DNA from: Clostridia bacterium
GTDB taxonomy: Bacteria; Bacillota; Clostridia; Oscillospirales; CAG-272
Direction: 5' to 3'
Assembly: GCA_017464805.1 (NCBI GenBank)
Contig: JAFTYE010000015.1
Span: forward strand, 1 to 56,231
Length of the DNA: 56,231 bases
Shown: in pieces, positions 42,515-51,753 of the stretch
How the letters are laid out: every line of letters starts with the position of its first letter
How positions within the stretch are numbered: position 1 is the stretch's first letter
Translations under genes and position numbers: made by a program
The notes under the pieces: model-generated
Databases searched by the model: none
Told to the model about the DNA's origin: nothing
The model's input: only the letters and a program-made list of their open reading frames with translations

Positions 42515-43807
42515 ATGAAATTTACCGCAGCAGGAGATGCCATTATCCAGAGAAGAATGCAACAGGATTTTGTTGGAATTTCGGAGATCGCGCCCTTTAT
42601 TATGCAGGGGGATGCCCGCTTTTTTAACCTGGAAACCACCCTCAACCGCGAGGGCGAGTGCTTTGCCTCACAGTTCAGCGGCGGCACGTGGATCCGCACC
42701 AACCCGCAGTGCCTTTCCGATTCGGTCGCCTTTGGCTTCAATATGACAAACGTCAATAACAATCACGCGCTTGACTTTTCCTACGAGGGCTTCTATCGAA
42801 CGATGGAAGCGGTGAATGAAAGCGGCATGGTACATGCCGGCGTGGGCTATAATCTGGATGAGGCGTCCGTCCCCCGCTATTTGGACACCAAAAACGGCCG
42901 TGTGGCCTTGATAAGCGTTTGTTCTACCTTTGAACCGTGTATGATGGCAGGCAAGCAGGCGCGTCGCGTCAAGGGTCGCCCCGGTGTCAACGGCCTGCGT
43001 CTTCGGCGCGTGGTGCACGTGGAAGAACAGGATATTGCCATGATCCGCGAGCTTGCCAAAAAGTGCCGTGTGAATGCGGAGATCGAGATCGACCGCGCCG
43101 CAGGCTACTTCCCGCCGCTTCCCGAAAATGAAGCGGAATTTGGCAGTATGCGATTTGCCGTCGGAGAACCGGGACTGCACCTTTTCGTGTATGAGGAAGA
43201 CCTCGACCGTGTGAAAAAGGCCATCTATGAGGCCAAGCTTCAGGCCGATTATATTATGATCTCCCTGCACTCGCACGAGATCGACGGTGCCAATCATGAA
43301 GAGATCCCCGCCTTTTTGCGTGAATTTGCCCACGACTGTATCGACGCGGGTGCACACACGGTGGTCGGTCACGGCCCGCACCTCTTGCGCCCAATCGAGG
43401 TCTACCGCGATCGCCCGATCTTTTACTCGCTCGGCGACTTCATTCTCCAGCTTTACAACGTCGAGCTGGCCCCCGAGGATTTCTACAACAGCTGGGGTCT
43501 TACCTCGGATGCTACCGTGCACGAGCTGCTGAAGACCCGATCCGCTGATTTTACACGCGGACTTATGGAAAAGCGTTGTATGGCCCTCACGGTCGTGCCT
43601 TATTGGGAAACCGATGCGGACGGCAAATTGATAAAGCTGCAGCTTTTGCCGATCGAGCTGGATATGACGGGGCACCATGCCGATCGCGGCCTGCCGCGAA
43701 AGGCAACGGATCTTGCCTGGTTCAAGGATTATTTCGGGAACATGTGCGCGCCCTACGATATCCGCTTCACCATCCGTGAGGATGATGTGATCGATTGTGC
43801 TTGGTAA
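42515..43807 (+). CDS. CapA-like metallophosphoesterase-fold protein
   Basis: 430 residues. Motifs follow the CapA / PgsA pattern: GDAIIQRR near the start, FFNLETTLN (~34-42), NVNNNHALDF (~78-87), SLHSHE, AHDCIDAGAHTVVGHGPHLLRPIEVY and IFYSLGDFI (~303-311). In Bacillus, CapA takes part in poly-gamma-glutamate export, but this protein has no membrane anchor or signal peptide and no capBC partners. It may be a phosphoesterase of another pathway. Starts 1 nt after the peptidase stop. Confidence 0.85.
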   Translation: MKFTAAGDAIIQRRMQQDFVGISEIAPFIMQGDARFFNLETTLNREGECFASQFSGGTWIRTNPQCLSDSVAFGFNMTNVNNNHALDFSYEGFYRTMEAVNESGMVHAGVGYNLDEASVPRYLDTKNGRVALISVCSTFEPCMMAGKQARRVKGRPGVNGLRLRRVVHVEEQDIAMIRELAKKCRVNAEIEIDRAAGYFPPLPENEAEFGSMRFAVGEPGLHLFVYEEDLDRVKKAIYEAKLQADYIMISLHSHEIDGANHEEIPAFLREFAHDCIDAGAHTVVGHGPHLLRPIEVYRDRPIFYSLGDFILQLYNVELAPEDFYNSWGLTSDATVHELLKTRSADFTRGLMEKRCMALTVVPYWETDADGKLIKLQLLPIELDMTGHHADRGLPRKATDLAWFKDYFGNMCAPYDIRFTIREDDVIDCAW

Positions 43808-43820
43808 GGGAGAGTGGGAT

Positions 43821-44588
43821 ATGCAGGATGCGCTTTCGTTAGAGGCTATCAAAGAGCAGCTTGGGGAATTGCCTGTTTATCTGTATAAGGAGATCGACTC
43901 CACAAACAACGAGGCCAAGCGGCTGATCGCGCGTGGCGAGGACGGCATGGCCCTGATCGTGGCCGAGGGACAAACGGCAGGCCGCGGCAGGCAAGGGAAG
44001 AGCTTTTACTCCCCCGAGCAGACAGGCATTTACATGACGCTCTCCTTGCCGACCGATCTTGCCATACCCGATGCCGTGGCGGTCACTACCTCGGCGGCTG
44101 TGGCGGTCTTTTCTGCCATCCGCGAGCAGACGGGAATCGAAACCGAGATCAAATGGGTCAACGACCTCTATCTCGATGGCAAAAAGGTCTGCGGCATCCT
44201 GACCGAGGCCATCTCGGATCCGGAAACCGCCACAATCCGACACATGATAATCGGCGTTGGTTTGAATGTCCATACGGTCGCCTTTCCCGACAACTTGCAG
44301 GGGATTGCCACCTCGCTGTCCCCCAAGGGGGTCAGCCGTAATCGCATGATCGCCGCCATCGTGGATGCACTGGTGGACACCTTGCGCGCCGATCGCGCCG
44401 AGGTCCTAGCGCTCTACCGCCGTCACTCGATGGTGCTGGGCCGTGAAATCACCTATCAACAGAACGGCGAGGTCTTTTTCGCTCGTGCCTTGGATATTGA
44501 CGAAAATGGCGGTTTGCTTGTTAAGCATGCGGATGGCTCGCGCACGACTCTTCAAAGCGGGGAGATCTCTCTGCGCGTGCAAAAATGA
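43821..44588 (+). CDS. birA: Biotin--[acetyl-CoA-carboxylase] ligase, class I
   Basis: 255 residues from an ATG after AAGGGAGAG. The biotinoyl-AMP loop is AGRGRQGKSFYSP (~62-74), with DSTNNEAKRL before it and IKWVNDLYLDGKKVCGILTE and IIGVGLNVH after it. It attaches biotin to carboxylase carrier proteins. There is no N-terminal winged helix, so it cannot act as the DNA-binding BirA repressor. Starts 14 nt after the CapA-like gene. Confidence 0.92.
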   Translation: MQDALSLEAIKEQLGELPVYLYKEIDSTNNEAKRLIARGEDGMALIVAEGQTAGRGRQGKSFYSPEQTGIYMTLSLPTDLAIPDAVAVTTSAAVAVFSAIREQTGIETEIKWVNDLYLDGKKVCGILTEAISDPETATIRHMIIGVGLNVHTVAFPDNLQGIATSLSPKGVSRNRMIAAIVDALVDTLRADRAEVLALYRRHSMVLGREITYQQNGEVFFARALDIDENGGLLVKHADGSRTTLQSGEISLRVQK

Positions 44589-44614
44589 CCAGAAACGGCA
44601 CCTGTGTGCCGCAA

Positions 44615-44645
44615 AACCGCCCCCGAGCAACGCTCGGGGGCGGTT
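44615..44645. terminator. Bidirectional terminator between birA and prfC
   Basis: AACCGCCCCCGAGC / GCTCGGGGGCGGTT, 14-bp perfect stem with a 3-nt loop; GTTT follows on plus and TTG on minus. A smaller hairpin CGGCAC CTGT GTGCCG (44596-44611) precedes it. Confidence 0.8.
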
Positions 44646-44647
44646 GT

Positions 44648-46246
44648 TTACATTTCATCAAATTCACAAAGCTCAAGGCCGGGGTTTTTGTCTAAAGCCC
44701 AATCAATGGCCCAATTGCCAGGGAAGATGAGCAGATAGTTGCCGTGGTAGTCCTGTACCAGGCGCGTATCGCTGCCAAGGGTCAGCTTGGTCGGGTCAAA
44801 GTCCTTGTCCGTGCGAACGCGGCGGATGATCTGGTGCGGCAGATTGGTGCGGTAAAAGGTCACACCGTACTCGTCCTTCAGACGGTATTCCAGCACCTCG
44901 AACTGCAACACACCGACCACGCCCACGATCACGCGCTCCATGCCGCGTCCCGGCTCGAAGAATATCTGGATTGCACCCTCCTGGGCGATCTGCTCCATGC
45001 CCTTCTGGAACTGCTTGCGCTTCATGGAGTCGGTCTGCTCTACCATCGCAAAATGCTCGGGCGCGAAGGTCGGGATCTTGTCAAAGCGAAGCCCCTTAAG
45101 ACTCACATCGCATACTGTATCCCCGATGGAGAAGATGCCGGGGTCGAACACGCCGATGATGTCGCCCGCGTAGGCGCGGTCGATAACCTCGCGCTCCTGC
45201 GCCATCATCTGTTGGGGCTGGGAAAGGCGGAACGCCTTGCCTCCCTGGGTGTGGAAGTATTCCACGCCGCGCTCAAACTCGCCCGAGCAGATGCGCATAA
45301 AGGCGATGCGGTCGCGGTGTGCCTTGTTCATGTTCGCCTGAATTTTGAATACAAAGGCAGAGAAGTGGGGATCAAAGGGATCTACCGTCTCCTCGCCCGC
45401 GCGACGGGGCAGAGGAGAGGTCGTCATACGCAAAAAGGCTTCCAGGAAGGGCTCCACGCCAAAGTTAGTCAGTGCCGAGCCGAAGAAGACGGGCGAAAGC
45501 TCGCCGCGCCGTACACGCTCCAGGTCAAATTCATAGCCCGCTACGTCCACCAGCTCCACCTGCTCGACCAGCTCGGTGCGGCGGCGTTCGCCGATCAGCT
45601 CGTCTAACTTTTCAGTGTCGGTGATGTCGCAGTGGATGCCCGAAATGCGGTTGCGCCCCTGATGGAACTGGTCAAAAGCCAGAACCTCGCGTTTTTCACG
45701 GTCGTACACGCCGCGGAAATCTTGTCCGCAGCCGATCGGCCAGTTCATCGGATAGGTGCCGATGTTGAACTCATGCTCCAACTCGTCGAGAAGGTCAAAG
45801 GGGTCGCGCGACTCTCGGTCAAGCTTGTTGATGAAGGTAAAGATCGGAATGTGGCGCATTGCGCAAACGCGGAAGAGCTTGCGCGTCTGCGGCTCGATAC
45901 CCTTTGCCGCGTCGATGACCATGACCGCAGAATCCGCTGCCATCAGCGTGCGGTAGGTATCCTCCGAGAAGTCCTGGTGCCCGGGGGTGTCCAGAATATT
46001 GATGCAAAAATCCTCATACTCAAACTGCATCACCGAGGAGGTGATGGAGATACCGCGTTGCTTTTCCAGCGCCATCCAGTCAGAGGTAGCGTGGTGGTCG
46101 CTTGCCTTGCCCTTGACGCTACCCGCAGATTGGATCGCGCCGCCGTACAGCAGCAGCTTTTCGGTCAGCGTGGTCTTGCCCGCGTCGGGGTGCGAGATGA
46201 TCGCAAAGGTACGCCGCCTGTTGATCTGTTTTGCTAAATCCGTCAT
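44648..46246 (-). CDS. prfC: Peptide chain release factor 3
   Basis: 532 residues from the ATG (MTDLAKQINRRRTFAIISHPDAGKTT) after ACGGAGCAAG; 40 extra codons upstream are not used. GTPase motifs: SHPDAGKTTLTEK (G1), RGISITSSVMQF (G2), DTPGHQDFSEDTYRTL (G3) and NKLD (G4). The ending is a family-type domain III. RF3 recycles RF1/RF2 after peptide release. Own promoter; single gene. Confidence 0.97.
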   Translation of the reverse strand: MTDLAKQINRRRTFAIISHPDAGKTTLTEKLLLYGGAIQSAGSVKGKASDHHATSDWMALEKQRGISITSSVMQFEYEDFCINILDTPGHQDFSEDTYRTLMAADSAVMVIDAAKGIEPQTRKLFRVCAMRHIPIFTFINKLDRESRDPFDLLDELEHEFNIGTYPMNWPIGCGQDFRGVYDREKREVLAFDQFHQGRNRISGIHCDITDTEKLDELIGERRRTELVEQVELVDVAGYEFDLERVRRGELSPVFFGSALTNFGVEPFLEAFLRMTTSPLPRRAGEETVDPFDPHFSAFVFKIQANMNKAHRDRIAFMRICSGEFERGVEYFHTQGGKAFRLSQPQQMMAQEREVIDRAYAGDIIGVFDPGIFSIGDTVCDVSLKGLRFDKIPTFAPEHFAMVEQTDSMKRKQFQKGMEQIAQEGAIQIFFEPGRGMERVIVGVVGVLQFEVLEYRLKDEYGVTFYRTNLPHQIIRRVRTDKDFDPTKLTLGSDTRLVQDYHGNYLLIFPGNWAIDWALDKNPGLELCEFDEM

Positions 46247-46279
46247 ATCTTGCTCCGTTTTCTCATTTTCAACTTTACC

Positions 46280-46308
46280 ATTATACCCTATTTCGCCCGA
46301 ATATGCAA
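46280..46308 (-). promoter_or_regulatory. Promoter of prfC
   Basis: Minus strand TTGCAT, 17-nt spacer, TATAAT, about 35 nt before the start codon. Confidence 0.85.
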
Positions 46309-46330
46309 GTCTTTTTGCAAAAAGGGTGCA

Positions 46331-46357
46331 AAAAAAGCCGCTTTCGCGGCTTTTTTT
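46331..46357 (-). terminator. Terminator of the small membrane-protein gene
   Basis: AAAAAAGCCGC TTTC GCGGCTTTTTT, 6 nt after the stop codon; symmetric, so it may work both ways. Confidence 0.85.
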
Positions 46358-46362
46358 GTAAA

Positions 46363-46836
46363 TCATTCGCGATCAACTTTGGCGGGTTCCTCTTCCACGA
46401 CCACCACGGCCTCTTCTACTGGCGGCTTTTCAAAGTACGCGCGGAACAGATCAAACAGGATCCAAGCGTGGAACAGGATATCGAACAGGCTGTCGGTAAC
46501 GATCTCGGCAAGGATGAGAGCGATCAACACTGCGGTGTCTACCGCCATGACGATGCCTGCCACCAAAAAGCACCATTTGTGTTTTTTGGCATACACGCCG
46601 AGCAAAACAAGACCGACAAGGAACGCGACGGCAATGATCGCACCGCCGATAAAGAAGAGCGGCATCTCGGCAAAGGCGCCGAGTACCGTACAGAACAGCA
46701 ATGTGAAATAGGGAATGGTGGCGGAGAACAGAAAGTAAACGCTGGATTCGGTAAAGGCGAGCGCGCAGTTTACCACCGTCAGCGCGACCAACAGAAAGAG
46801 CGAATAGCGTGCAGTTTTTTTGTTGTTTGTTAACAT
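46363..46836 (-). CDS. Small four-helix membrane protein
   Basis: 157 residues. ATG 46836 lies at good distance from AGAAAGGATGG; an ATG at 46848 sits inside that site. Four hydrophobic segments (~12-32, 37-58, 62-82, 88-110) and a cytoplasmic end rich in Glu/Val (VEEAVVVVEEEPAK). No family recognised. Own promoter and terminator. Function unknown. Confidence 0.75.
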   Translation of the reverse strand: MLTNNKKTARYSLFLLVALTVVNCALAFTESSVYFLFSATIPYFTLLFCTVLGAFAEMPLFFIGGAIIAVAFLVGLVLLGVYAKKHKWCFLVAGIVMAVDTAVLIALILAEIVTDSLFDILFHAWILFDLFRAYFEKPPVEEAVVVVEEEPAKVDRE

Positions 46837-46880
46837 AGAAAAGTCCATCCTTTCTTGGGGATCTTCCCCCGATTGCTCCC

Positions 46881-46909
46881 ATTATAGCACCTTTCGGCAG
46901 TTTTGTCAA
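46881..46909 (-). promoter_or_regulatory. Promoter of the small membrane-protein gene
   Basis: Minus strand TTGACA, 17-nt spacer, TATAAT: near-perfect consensus. Confidence 0.9.
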
Positions 46910-46914
46910 GAAAA

Positions 46915-46940
46915 AGCCAAGAGCCGAAAGGCTCTTGGCT
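46915..46940 (-). terminator. Terminator of the MacB-like ABC gene
   Basis: AGCCAAGAGCC GAAA GGCTCTTGGCT, 11-bp stem, T tract on the minus strand; overlaps the next promoter region. Confidence 0.85.
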
Positions 46941-46945
46941 TTGGA

Positions 46946-49900
46946 TTATTCGGAGCGCAGTGCCACAACGGGATCCTTCTTTGCCGCGATGCGGGAGGGG
47001 ATCAGGCCTGCGATAAAGGTTAGGAGCATGCTGATACCGATTAGGATCAGCGCGCCAGCCCAAGGCAAGGTGGCCTGTAGATTCGGGATGCCTGTCAGCG
47101 CGTACAGAATGATGTTGATGACCACAATCAGAAGAAGCGTGACCACGATACCAATCAAGCCCGACACAAAGCCGATGGAGAGCGTTTCCGCATTGAATAC
47201 ACGGGAAATATCGCCCTTCGACGCGCCGATCGCACGCAGAATGCCGATCTCCTTGGTGCGTTCCAGTACCGAAATATAGGTGATGATGCCAATCATGATC
47301 GAGGAAACGATAAGCGAAATTGCCACGAATGCGATCAGCACGTAGGAGATCGCATTGATGATCGTGGTAACCGAGGACATGAGCAGAGCCACGTAGTCAG
47401 TGTAGTTGATCTTGTCCTCCTCCGAAACGCTCTTGTTGTAATCCGCGATCGCGTCGGTGATGACCTCCTTGTATTCAAAGGTCTCCACATAGATCACAAT
47501 GGAAGAGGGCGAATCCTTATCCACCATGCCGAAAGCCGCGAGGTTATCCTCGTAGGTAGTCTTCGCAGTGTCCTTGGGCATGTGCAGATCGTAAAGATTT
47601 GCGTATGCCGCCTCGTCCGGCTGCATGGCCAGCATGCCGCCGAGAATGCCCGCCGCCTTCGTGGCACGGTAAGCCTCATCCTTTACCTGTGCGGACAGGT
47701 AGGCATTTCCCTGAATGGTGAGTAGATCGTCGAGGTGTTTGTCGATCTCCGCATCCGTGCGCCCCATGAGATAAGCGGTATACGCCTCCTTCGGCAAGGC
47801 GGTCAGTAGCTCGTAGTTTTCGAGCAGGTAGCCTATCTTTGCCATGCGATCAGGCGGCGTGCCCAGCATACCCAACACGCCTTGCTTATACGTGGCAAGC
47901 TCCATGGGTGTGATGGCATCCAGCTGCGCCTCCAAGCCCGCCACCGCCTGCATGCGGTAAAATTCCTTTGTAGCGGATTCCAACGACGTGCGGATCAGGT
48001 CGGTAAGTGCCGCATCATCCAGTCGCTCAATATAGCTGTTGAGAAGATCAGAGGAGATCTCTGCGCCCGTCTGCTTCATCATGTTTTTGATGAACTCTTC
48101 CATTTGCGCGCGCGTGGTCAGTTCCTTCATCTGATCATCCACGGTAGCCTTTAACTGCTCCTCGGGCATAACGGAAACAATGGCAACGAGAAGATCGTAC
48201 TTTTCCTTGTCGGTCAGGCGAGACAGATAAGCGTCAAACTCCGCCTTTTTCTGCTCGTCGTTCTTTTCTTCCTCGGAAAGTGCAAAGGGCTTGCCGGTCA
48301 GTACGTCGTAGTTTTCGTTGCCCTCTTCGAGCTGATACTGTACGATCTCACTGTTCATCACGCGGTCGATCATATAATCGGTCAGATGATAGGTGTAGCC
48401 CAGCGAGCCGCTTATGGCCGTAGAGGTCGTTCCCTCCGCGGGCTTGATAATACCCGTGATTTTCAGCTTCAACGACTCGGCCGGCGTATCCAGCTTGATC
48501 CACTGACGCTTTTCGCCGTCCGCTACATTTTCATTTTCGACATAGTAATCGGTCGGCACGGACAGGGAAAGCGGGATGGAAAGGATCTCGTTGAACGACC
48601 AATCCTGAACCACCGCATCATAGGTCTGCTGTGCCATGATGGCCGCCATAATGTCCGAAAGCTCGCTGCGATCCTGTAAATCGAGGGCGTACAGCGTCAT
48701 GTCCGAAAGCTCGTTGCGCGAGTTGACGATCAGAACGATCTCATCCTTCGCCTCGGGCCATTTGCCCGAAAGAAGCTCGTATTGGTCTTTGAGCATAGGA
48801 CTGACGGCATCGCGCTCGCCGCTTGCATTCGTTTTGCCGGGAATCAGCTCCTGCCAGATGTTCATGGCGGCAGCCGAGGACATCATGGAGGAATAAGAGG
48901 TCATCATCGAGGAGGAAGAAACGTCACCAAGCACCGAGTTGAACACCTCGGAGGCGTCTACCTTCACCGGCTTTTTGGATTTTCCTTGGGTGTACACATC
49001 AAATTTGGTGTTATACAAGAATTGCTTGGCAGCCGTATGGTCATCAAAGACCTCGGGGTGCTCTTCCATGTATTTGGCGAAGGCACCCAGATTGTTTTTC
49101 TTGGTGTCCGCGCTGATGAAGGTATTCATCAGCTCATACATGACGATGTTGGAGTAGATTTTGTTAGGATCGCGCTCACCCTCCTCCGAGGACGAGGAGG
49201 CACCCATGAGGGAGATCATCATGGAGGACATATCCAGCTCCTCCGCTTGCAGGGTGATGGGGTAGGAGGAGAGGGTCTCCTGCTGGACGCTGTTGATGTA
49301 TAGCTGCACGCCATTGGAAACCGATAGGATCAGCGCAATGCCGATGATGCCGATCGAGCCCGCAAAGCTGGTGAGGAAGGAGCGCGCCTTCTTGGTCATG
49401 AGGTTGTTGAGCGAAAGGCCGAGAGCCGTGAAAAAGGACATGGACGTGCGCTTGGTCTTGGGATCCTTTTTCTTCTTTTGTTCCTTTTTGGAGAGAACGT
49501 GCGTGGCCGCCTGCGCCTTTAGTTCCTCCACGGTGCAGGGATTGGTGTCTCCCGTGATGCGGCCGTCCAGCAGACGGATGATGCGGGAGGAATACTGCTC
49601 GGCCAGCTCCGGGTTGTGGGTGACCATAATGACCAAGCGATCACGCGAGATCTCTTTGAGGATCTCCATGATCTGCACGCTGGTTGCCGAGTCAAGCGCA
49701 CCCGTCGGCTCGTCTGCAAGCAGGATCTCGGGATCGTTTACCAACGCCCGTGCAATCGCCACACGCTGCATCTGACCGCCCGACATCTGATTCGGCTTCT
49801 TATTCAGCTGATCACCCAGTCCCACGCGCTTAAGTGCCGCCGCTGCACGCTCGCGTCGCTCTGCCTTGGATACGCCCGACAGTGTCAAAGCCAGCTCTAC

Positions 49901-50209
49901 GTTCGCGAGCACCGTTTGATGGGGGATGAGGTTGTAGCTTTGGAACACAAATCCGACCGAATGGTTGCGATAGGAGTCCCAGTCCGCGTCGCGGAACTCT
50001 TTTGTGGAGCGACCGCCGATGATCAGGTCGCCCGAGGTGTACTGGTCAAGACCGCCGATGACGTTCAGCAGGGTCGTTTTTCCGCATCCGGAGGGGCCCA
50101 GAATGGATACGAATTCGCTTTTGCGGAAGGACAGGTCTACGCCATCCAGCGCGCGGACCTCGCCGCCCGCGGTGCCGTAAACCTTGGTGATCTCTTTGAG
50201 TTGCAGCAT
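46946..50209 (-). CDS. MacB-type ABC transporter: fused ATPase and FtsX-like permease
   Basis: 1087 residues. Residues 1-225 are the ATPase: Walker A GPSGCGKT (38-45), signature MSGGQMQRVAIARAL, Walker B ILLADEPTGALDSA. A Lys-rich linker (~240-260) leads to the permease: one membrane segment at ~280-305, a ~600-residue extracellular region, and three C-terminal segments (~955-1075) with SVLERTKEIGILRAIGAS, the FtsX hallmark. Such proteins export peptides, antibiotics or lipoproteins, or send signals to wall enzymes by mechanotransmission. The large outer domain and absence of a separate membrane-fusion protein fit the Gram-positive type. Second in a two-gene unit, 18 nt after a YjdF-like gene. 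Confidence 0.92.
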   Translation of the reverse strand: MLQLKEITKVYGTAGGEVRALDGVDLSFRKSEFVSILGPSGCGKTTLLNVIGGLDQYTSGDLIIGGRSTKEFRDADWDSYRNHSVGFVFQSYNLIPHQTVLANVELALTLSGVSKAERRERAAAALKRVGLGDQLNKKPNQMSGGQMQRVAIARALVNDPEILLADEPTGALDSATSVQIMEILKEISRDRLVIMVTHNPELAEQYSSRIIRLLDGRITGDTNPCTVEELKAQAATHVLSKKEQKKKKDPKTKRTSMSFFTALGLSLNNLMTKKARSFLTSFAGSIGIIGIALILSVSNGVQLYINSVQQETLSSYPITLQAEELDMSSMMISLMGASSSSEEGERDPNKIYSNIVMYELMNTFISADTKKNNLGAFAKYMEEHPEVFDDHTAAKQFLYNTKFDVYTQGKSKKPVKVDASEVFNSVLGDVSSSSMMTSYSSMMSSAAAMNIWQELIPGKTNASGERDAVSPMLKDQYELLSGKWPEAKDEIVLIVNSRNELSDMTLYALDLQDRSELSDIMAAIMAQQTYDAVVQDWSFNEILSIPLSLSVPTDYYVENENVADGEKRQWIKLDTPAESLKLKITGIIKPAEGTTSTAISGSLGYTYHLTDYMIDRVMNSEIVQYQLEEGNENYDVLTGKPFALSEEEKNDEQKKAEFDAYLSRLTDKEKYDLLVAIVSVMPEEQLKATVDDQMKELTTRAQMEEFIKNMMKQTGAEISSDLLNSYIERLDDAALTDLIRTSLESATKEFYRMQAVAGLEAQLDAITPMELATYKQGVLGMLGTPPDRMAKIGYLLENYELLTALPKEAYTAYLMGRTDAEIDKHLDDLLTIQGNAYLSAQVKDEAYRATKAAGILGGMLAMQPDEAAYANLYDLHMPKDTAKTTYEDNLAAFGMVDKDSPSSIVIYVETFEYKEVITDAIADYNKSVSEEDKINYTDYVALLMSSVTTIINAISYVLIAFVAISLIVSSIMIGIITYISVLERTKEIGILRAIGASKGDISRVFNAETLSIGFVSGLIGIVVTLLLIVVINIILYALTGIPNLQATLPWAGALILIGISMLLTFIAGLIPSRIAAKKDPVVALRSE

Positions 50210-50227
50210 GAATGTATATGTTCCTTT

Positions 50228-50971
50228 TTATAGATTTTCAGAAAGTTCGGCGATCGCGCCGTTGCGTTGTTTGACGGTGCGAACGTCCTTTCGCAGATAG
50301 GCGTGTACCCACCCCTTGCGATGCAGGGAAAAGAGACCGATCAGGGAGGCCGCCAGCGCGCCGACCGAATCCACGATCAGGTCCTTCATCGTGTCGGCAA
50401 GAGCCGCCTGTCCGATGAGCACCTCACCCGAGGAAGTGATGAATTTCTGCATGTTCAACCCCAGCGCATAGTCGGCGACAAATTCATAGATCTCCCATAC
50501 CGCGCCGATGGTGACCGAAAAGCAGAAGGCAAACAGCGCGACAAAAAATGGAGATAACGCCATGCGTATTTTGACCCCGTGGTTGAGGATGGCGATCAGC
50601 ATGTAGGCAAAGAAGCCCGTCATCACGCTGCTCATTGCGTGCAAAATATCATCCCAGTGCGGCACATAGTAATAAAAGGAGGCGATCTCTCCCAAAAAAA
50701 TGGCGCAATACAAAAAGACGATATACATAATGTGCAAAACAACGGGAATGTCGATCTGCCAACGGTGGATGAACAGTGCGGGAATATGAATGACCAGCAC
50801 GCCCAAAACACACTGCACCAGCATCAGGGAATAGTCACTGCGCGGCCGCGTGGCCGTTTCGGGGTCGTAGATAGCGATCAGAACGATCAAATAAACGATC
50901 GGCACTAGAAAACTCACCAGCACGACGTAATAAAGAATTCGTTGAAATCGGTATTTTGTTTCTTCTCTCAT
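50228..50971 (-). CDS. YjdF-like (DUF2238-type) membrane protein
   Basis: 247 residues with about six hydrophobic segments. YVPHWDDILHAMSSVMTGFFAYML, GAVWEIYEFVADYALG and ALADTMKDLIVDSVGALAASLIGL match the acidic/His motifs of the YjdF (DUF2238) family, whose function is not established. It is the first gene of the unit with the MacB-like ABC protein. It may assist that transporter. Confidence 0.75.
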   Translation of the reverse strand: MREETKYRFQRILYYVVLVSFLVPIVYLIVLIAIYDPETATRPRSDYSLMLVQCVLGVLVIHIPALFIHRWQIDIPVVLHIMYIVFLYCAIFLGEIASFYYYVPHWDDILHAMSSVMTGFFAYMLIAILNHGVKIRMALSPFFVALFAFCFSVTIGAVWEIYEFVADYALGLNMQKFITSSGEVLIGQAALADTMKDLIVDSVGALAASLIGLFSLHRKGWVHAYLRKDVRTVKQRNGAIAELSENL

Positions 50972-51030
50972 AATGATAACCCTTTTGCCTTTTCTTTGAA
51001 AGCGGGCCGTTAAGGCCCGGATACACTATC

Positions 51031-51060
51031 ATTATACATATTATACACCAAGTATAGCAA
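51031..51060 (-). promoter_or_regulatory. Promoter of the YjdF-like / MacB-like unit
   Basis: Minus strand TTGCTA, 18-nt spacer, TATAAT. In the transcribed leader a hairpin CGGGCC / GGCCCG (51003-51019) follows. Confidence 0.7.
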
Positions 51061-51137
51061 GGATATTTTAACGAAATGTTATGAAAATGTTTTTATTAAA
51101 AAAATTTATAAAAATAACAGAAAAATTTACACATGAC

Positions 51138-51166
51138 TTGACAGATGTCAATGACGGTGTTATAAT
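51138..51166 (+). promoter_or_regulatory. Promoter with palindromic operator of the niaR-type gene
   Basis: TTGACA (51138-51143), 17-nt spacer, TATAAT (51161-51166). TTGACAGATGTCAA (51138-51151) is an inverted repeat with a 2-nt centre covering the -35 box, flanked by further partial symmetry (ATGAC/AATGAC). It resembles published NiaR sites in having TGACA/TGTCA halves. Autoregulation likely. Confidence 0.75.
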
Positions 51167-51202
51167 GTAAGGGTCGAAAATTTCAAGATAGGTGGTGAAG
51201 CT

Positions 51203-51715
51203 ATGAAGGCGGAGAAAAGAAGAAAGGGAATTGTCAATCTTCTTCTGGCAGAGGACGGACCGATATCGGGCGGCGAGCTTTCCGCGCGCTTCGGCGTGTC
51301 CCGTCAGATCATCGTTCACGACATTTCCGTCCTAAAAGCAGAGGGCTTTGAGATCCTTTCCACGCATAGCGGCTACGTCATGCGCGCCTCTCCCCTCATT
51401 GAGCGGGTGTTCAAGGTACATCATACAACGGAGGAGACGGAGGACGAGCTGAATCTGATCGTTGATCTTGAGGGCACGGTCGTGGATGTGTTCGTGTGGC
51501 ATAAGGCCTACGGTAAAATGGCCGCCAAGCTGAATATCACCACGCGCGAGCAGGTGACACAGTTTATCGAAAACATCCGAAGCGGCAAATCCGTCGAGTT
51601 GATGAGCGTGACAGGCGGCTATCACTACCACACCGTCCGTGCAGAAACGCAGGATGAGCTGGACAAGATCGGAGAAGCCCTTGAAAAACGGGGATACATC
51701 GCCCCCGGCAATTAA
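51203..51715 (+). CDS. niaR: Niacin-responsive transcriptional repressor, NiaR (YrxA) type
   Basis: 170 residues. Residues ~5-60 are a winged helix of the HTH_11 type (ISGGELSARFGVSRQIIVHDISVLK). Residues ~70-170 are the 3H domain, named for three His stretches: VHHTTEE, VDVFVWHKAYG and GGYHYHTV; the His residues bind metal and niacin in relatives. NiaR represses niacin uptake and NAD synthesis genes. The next gene encodes a permease, 38 nt downstream. Ribosome binding site AGGTGGTG. Confidence 0.9.
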   Translation: MKAEKRRKGIVNLLLAEDGPISGGELSARFGVSRQIIVHDISVLKAEGFEILSTHSGYVMRASPLIERVFKVHHTTEETEDELNLIVDLEGTVVDVFVWHKAYGKMAAKLNITTREQVTQFIENIRSGKSVELMSVTGGYHYHTVRAETQDELDKIGEALEKRGYIAPGN

Positions 51716-51753
51716 ACAAGCCAAACCTTTTGAACAAACAGGAGTAAAGGACA

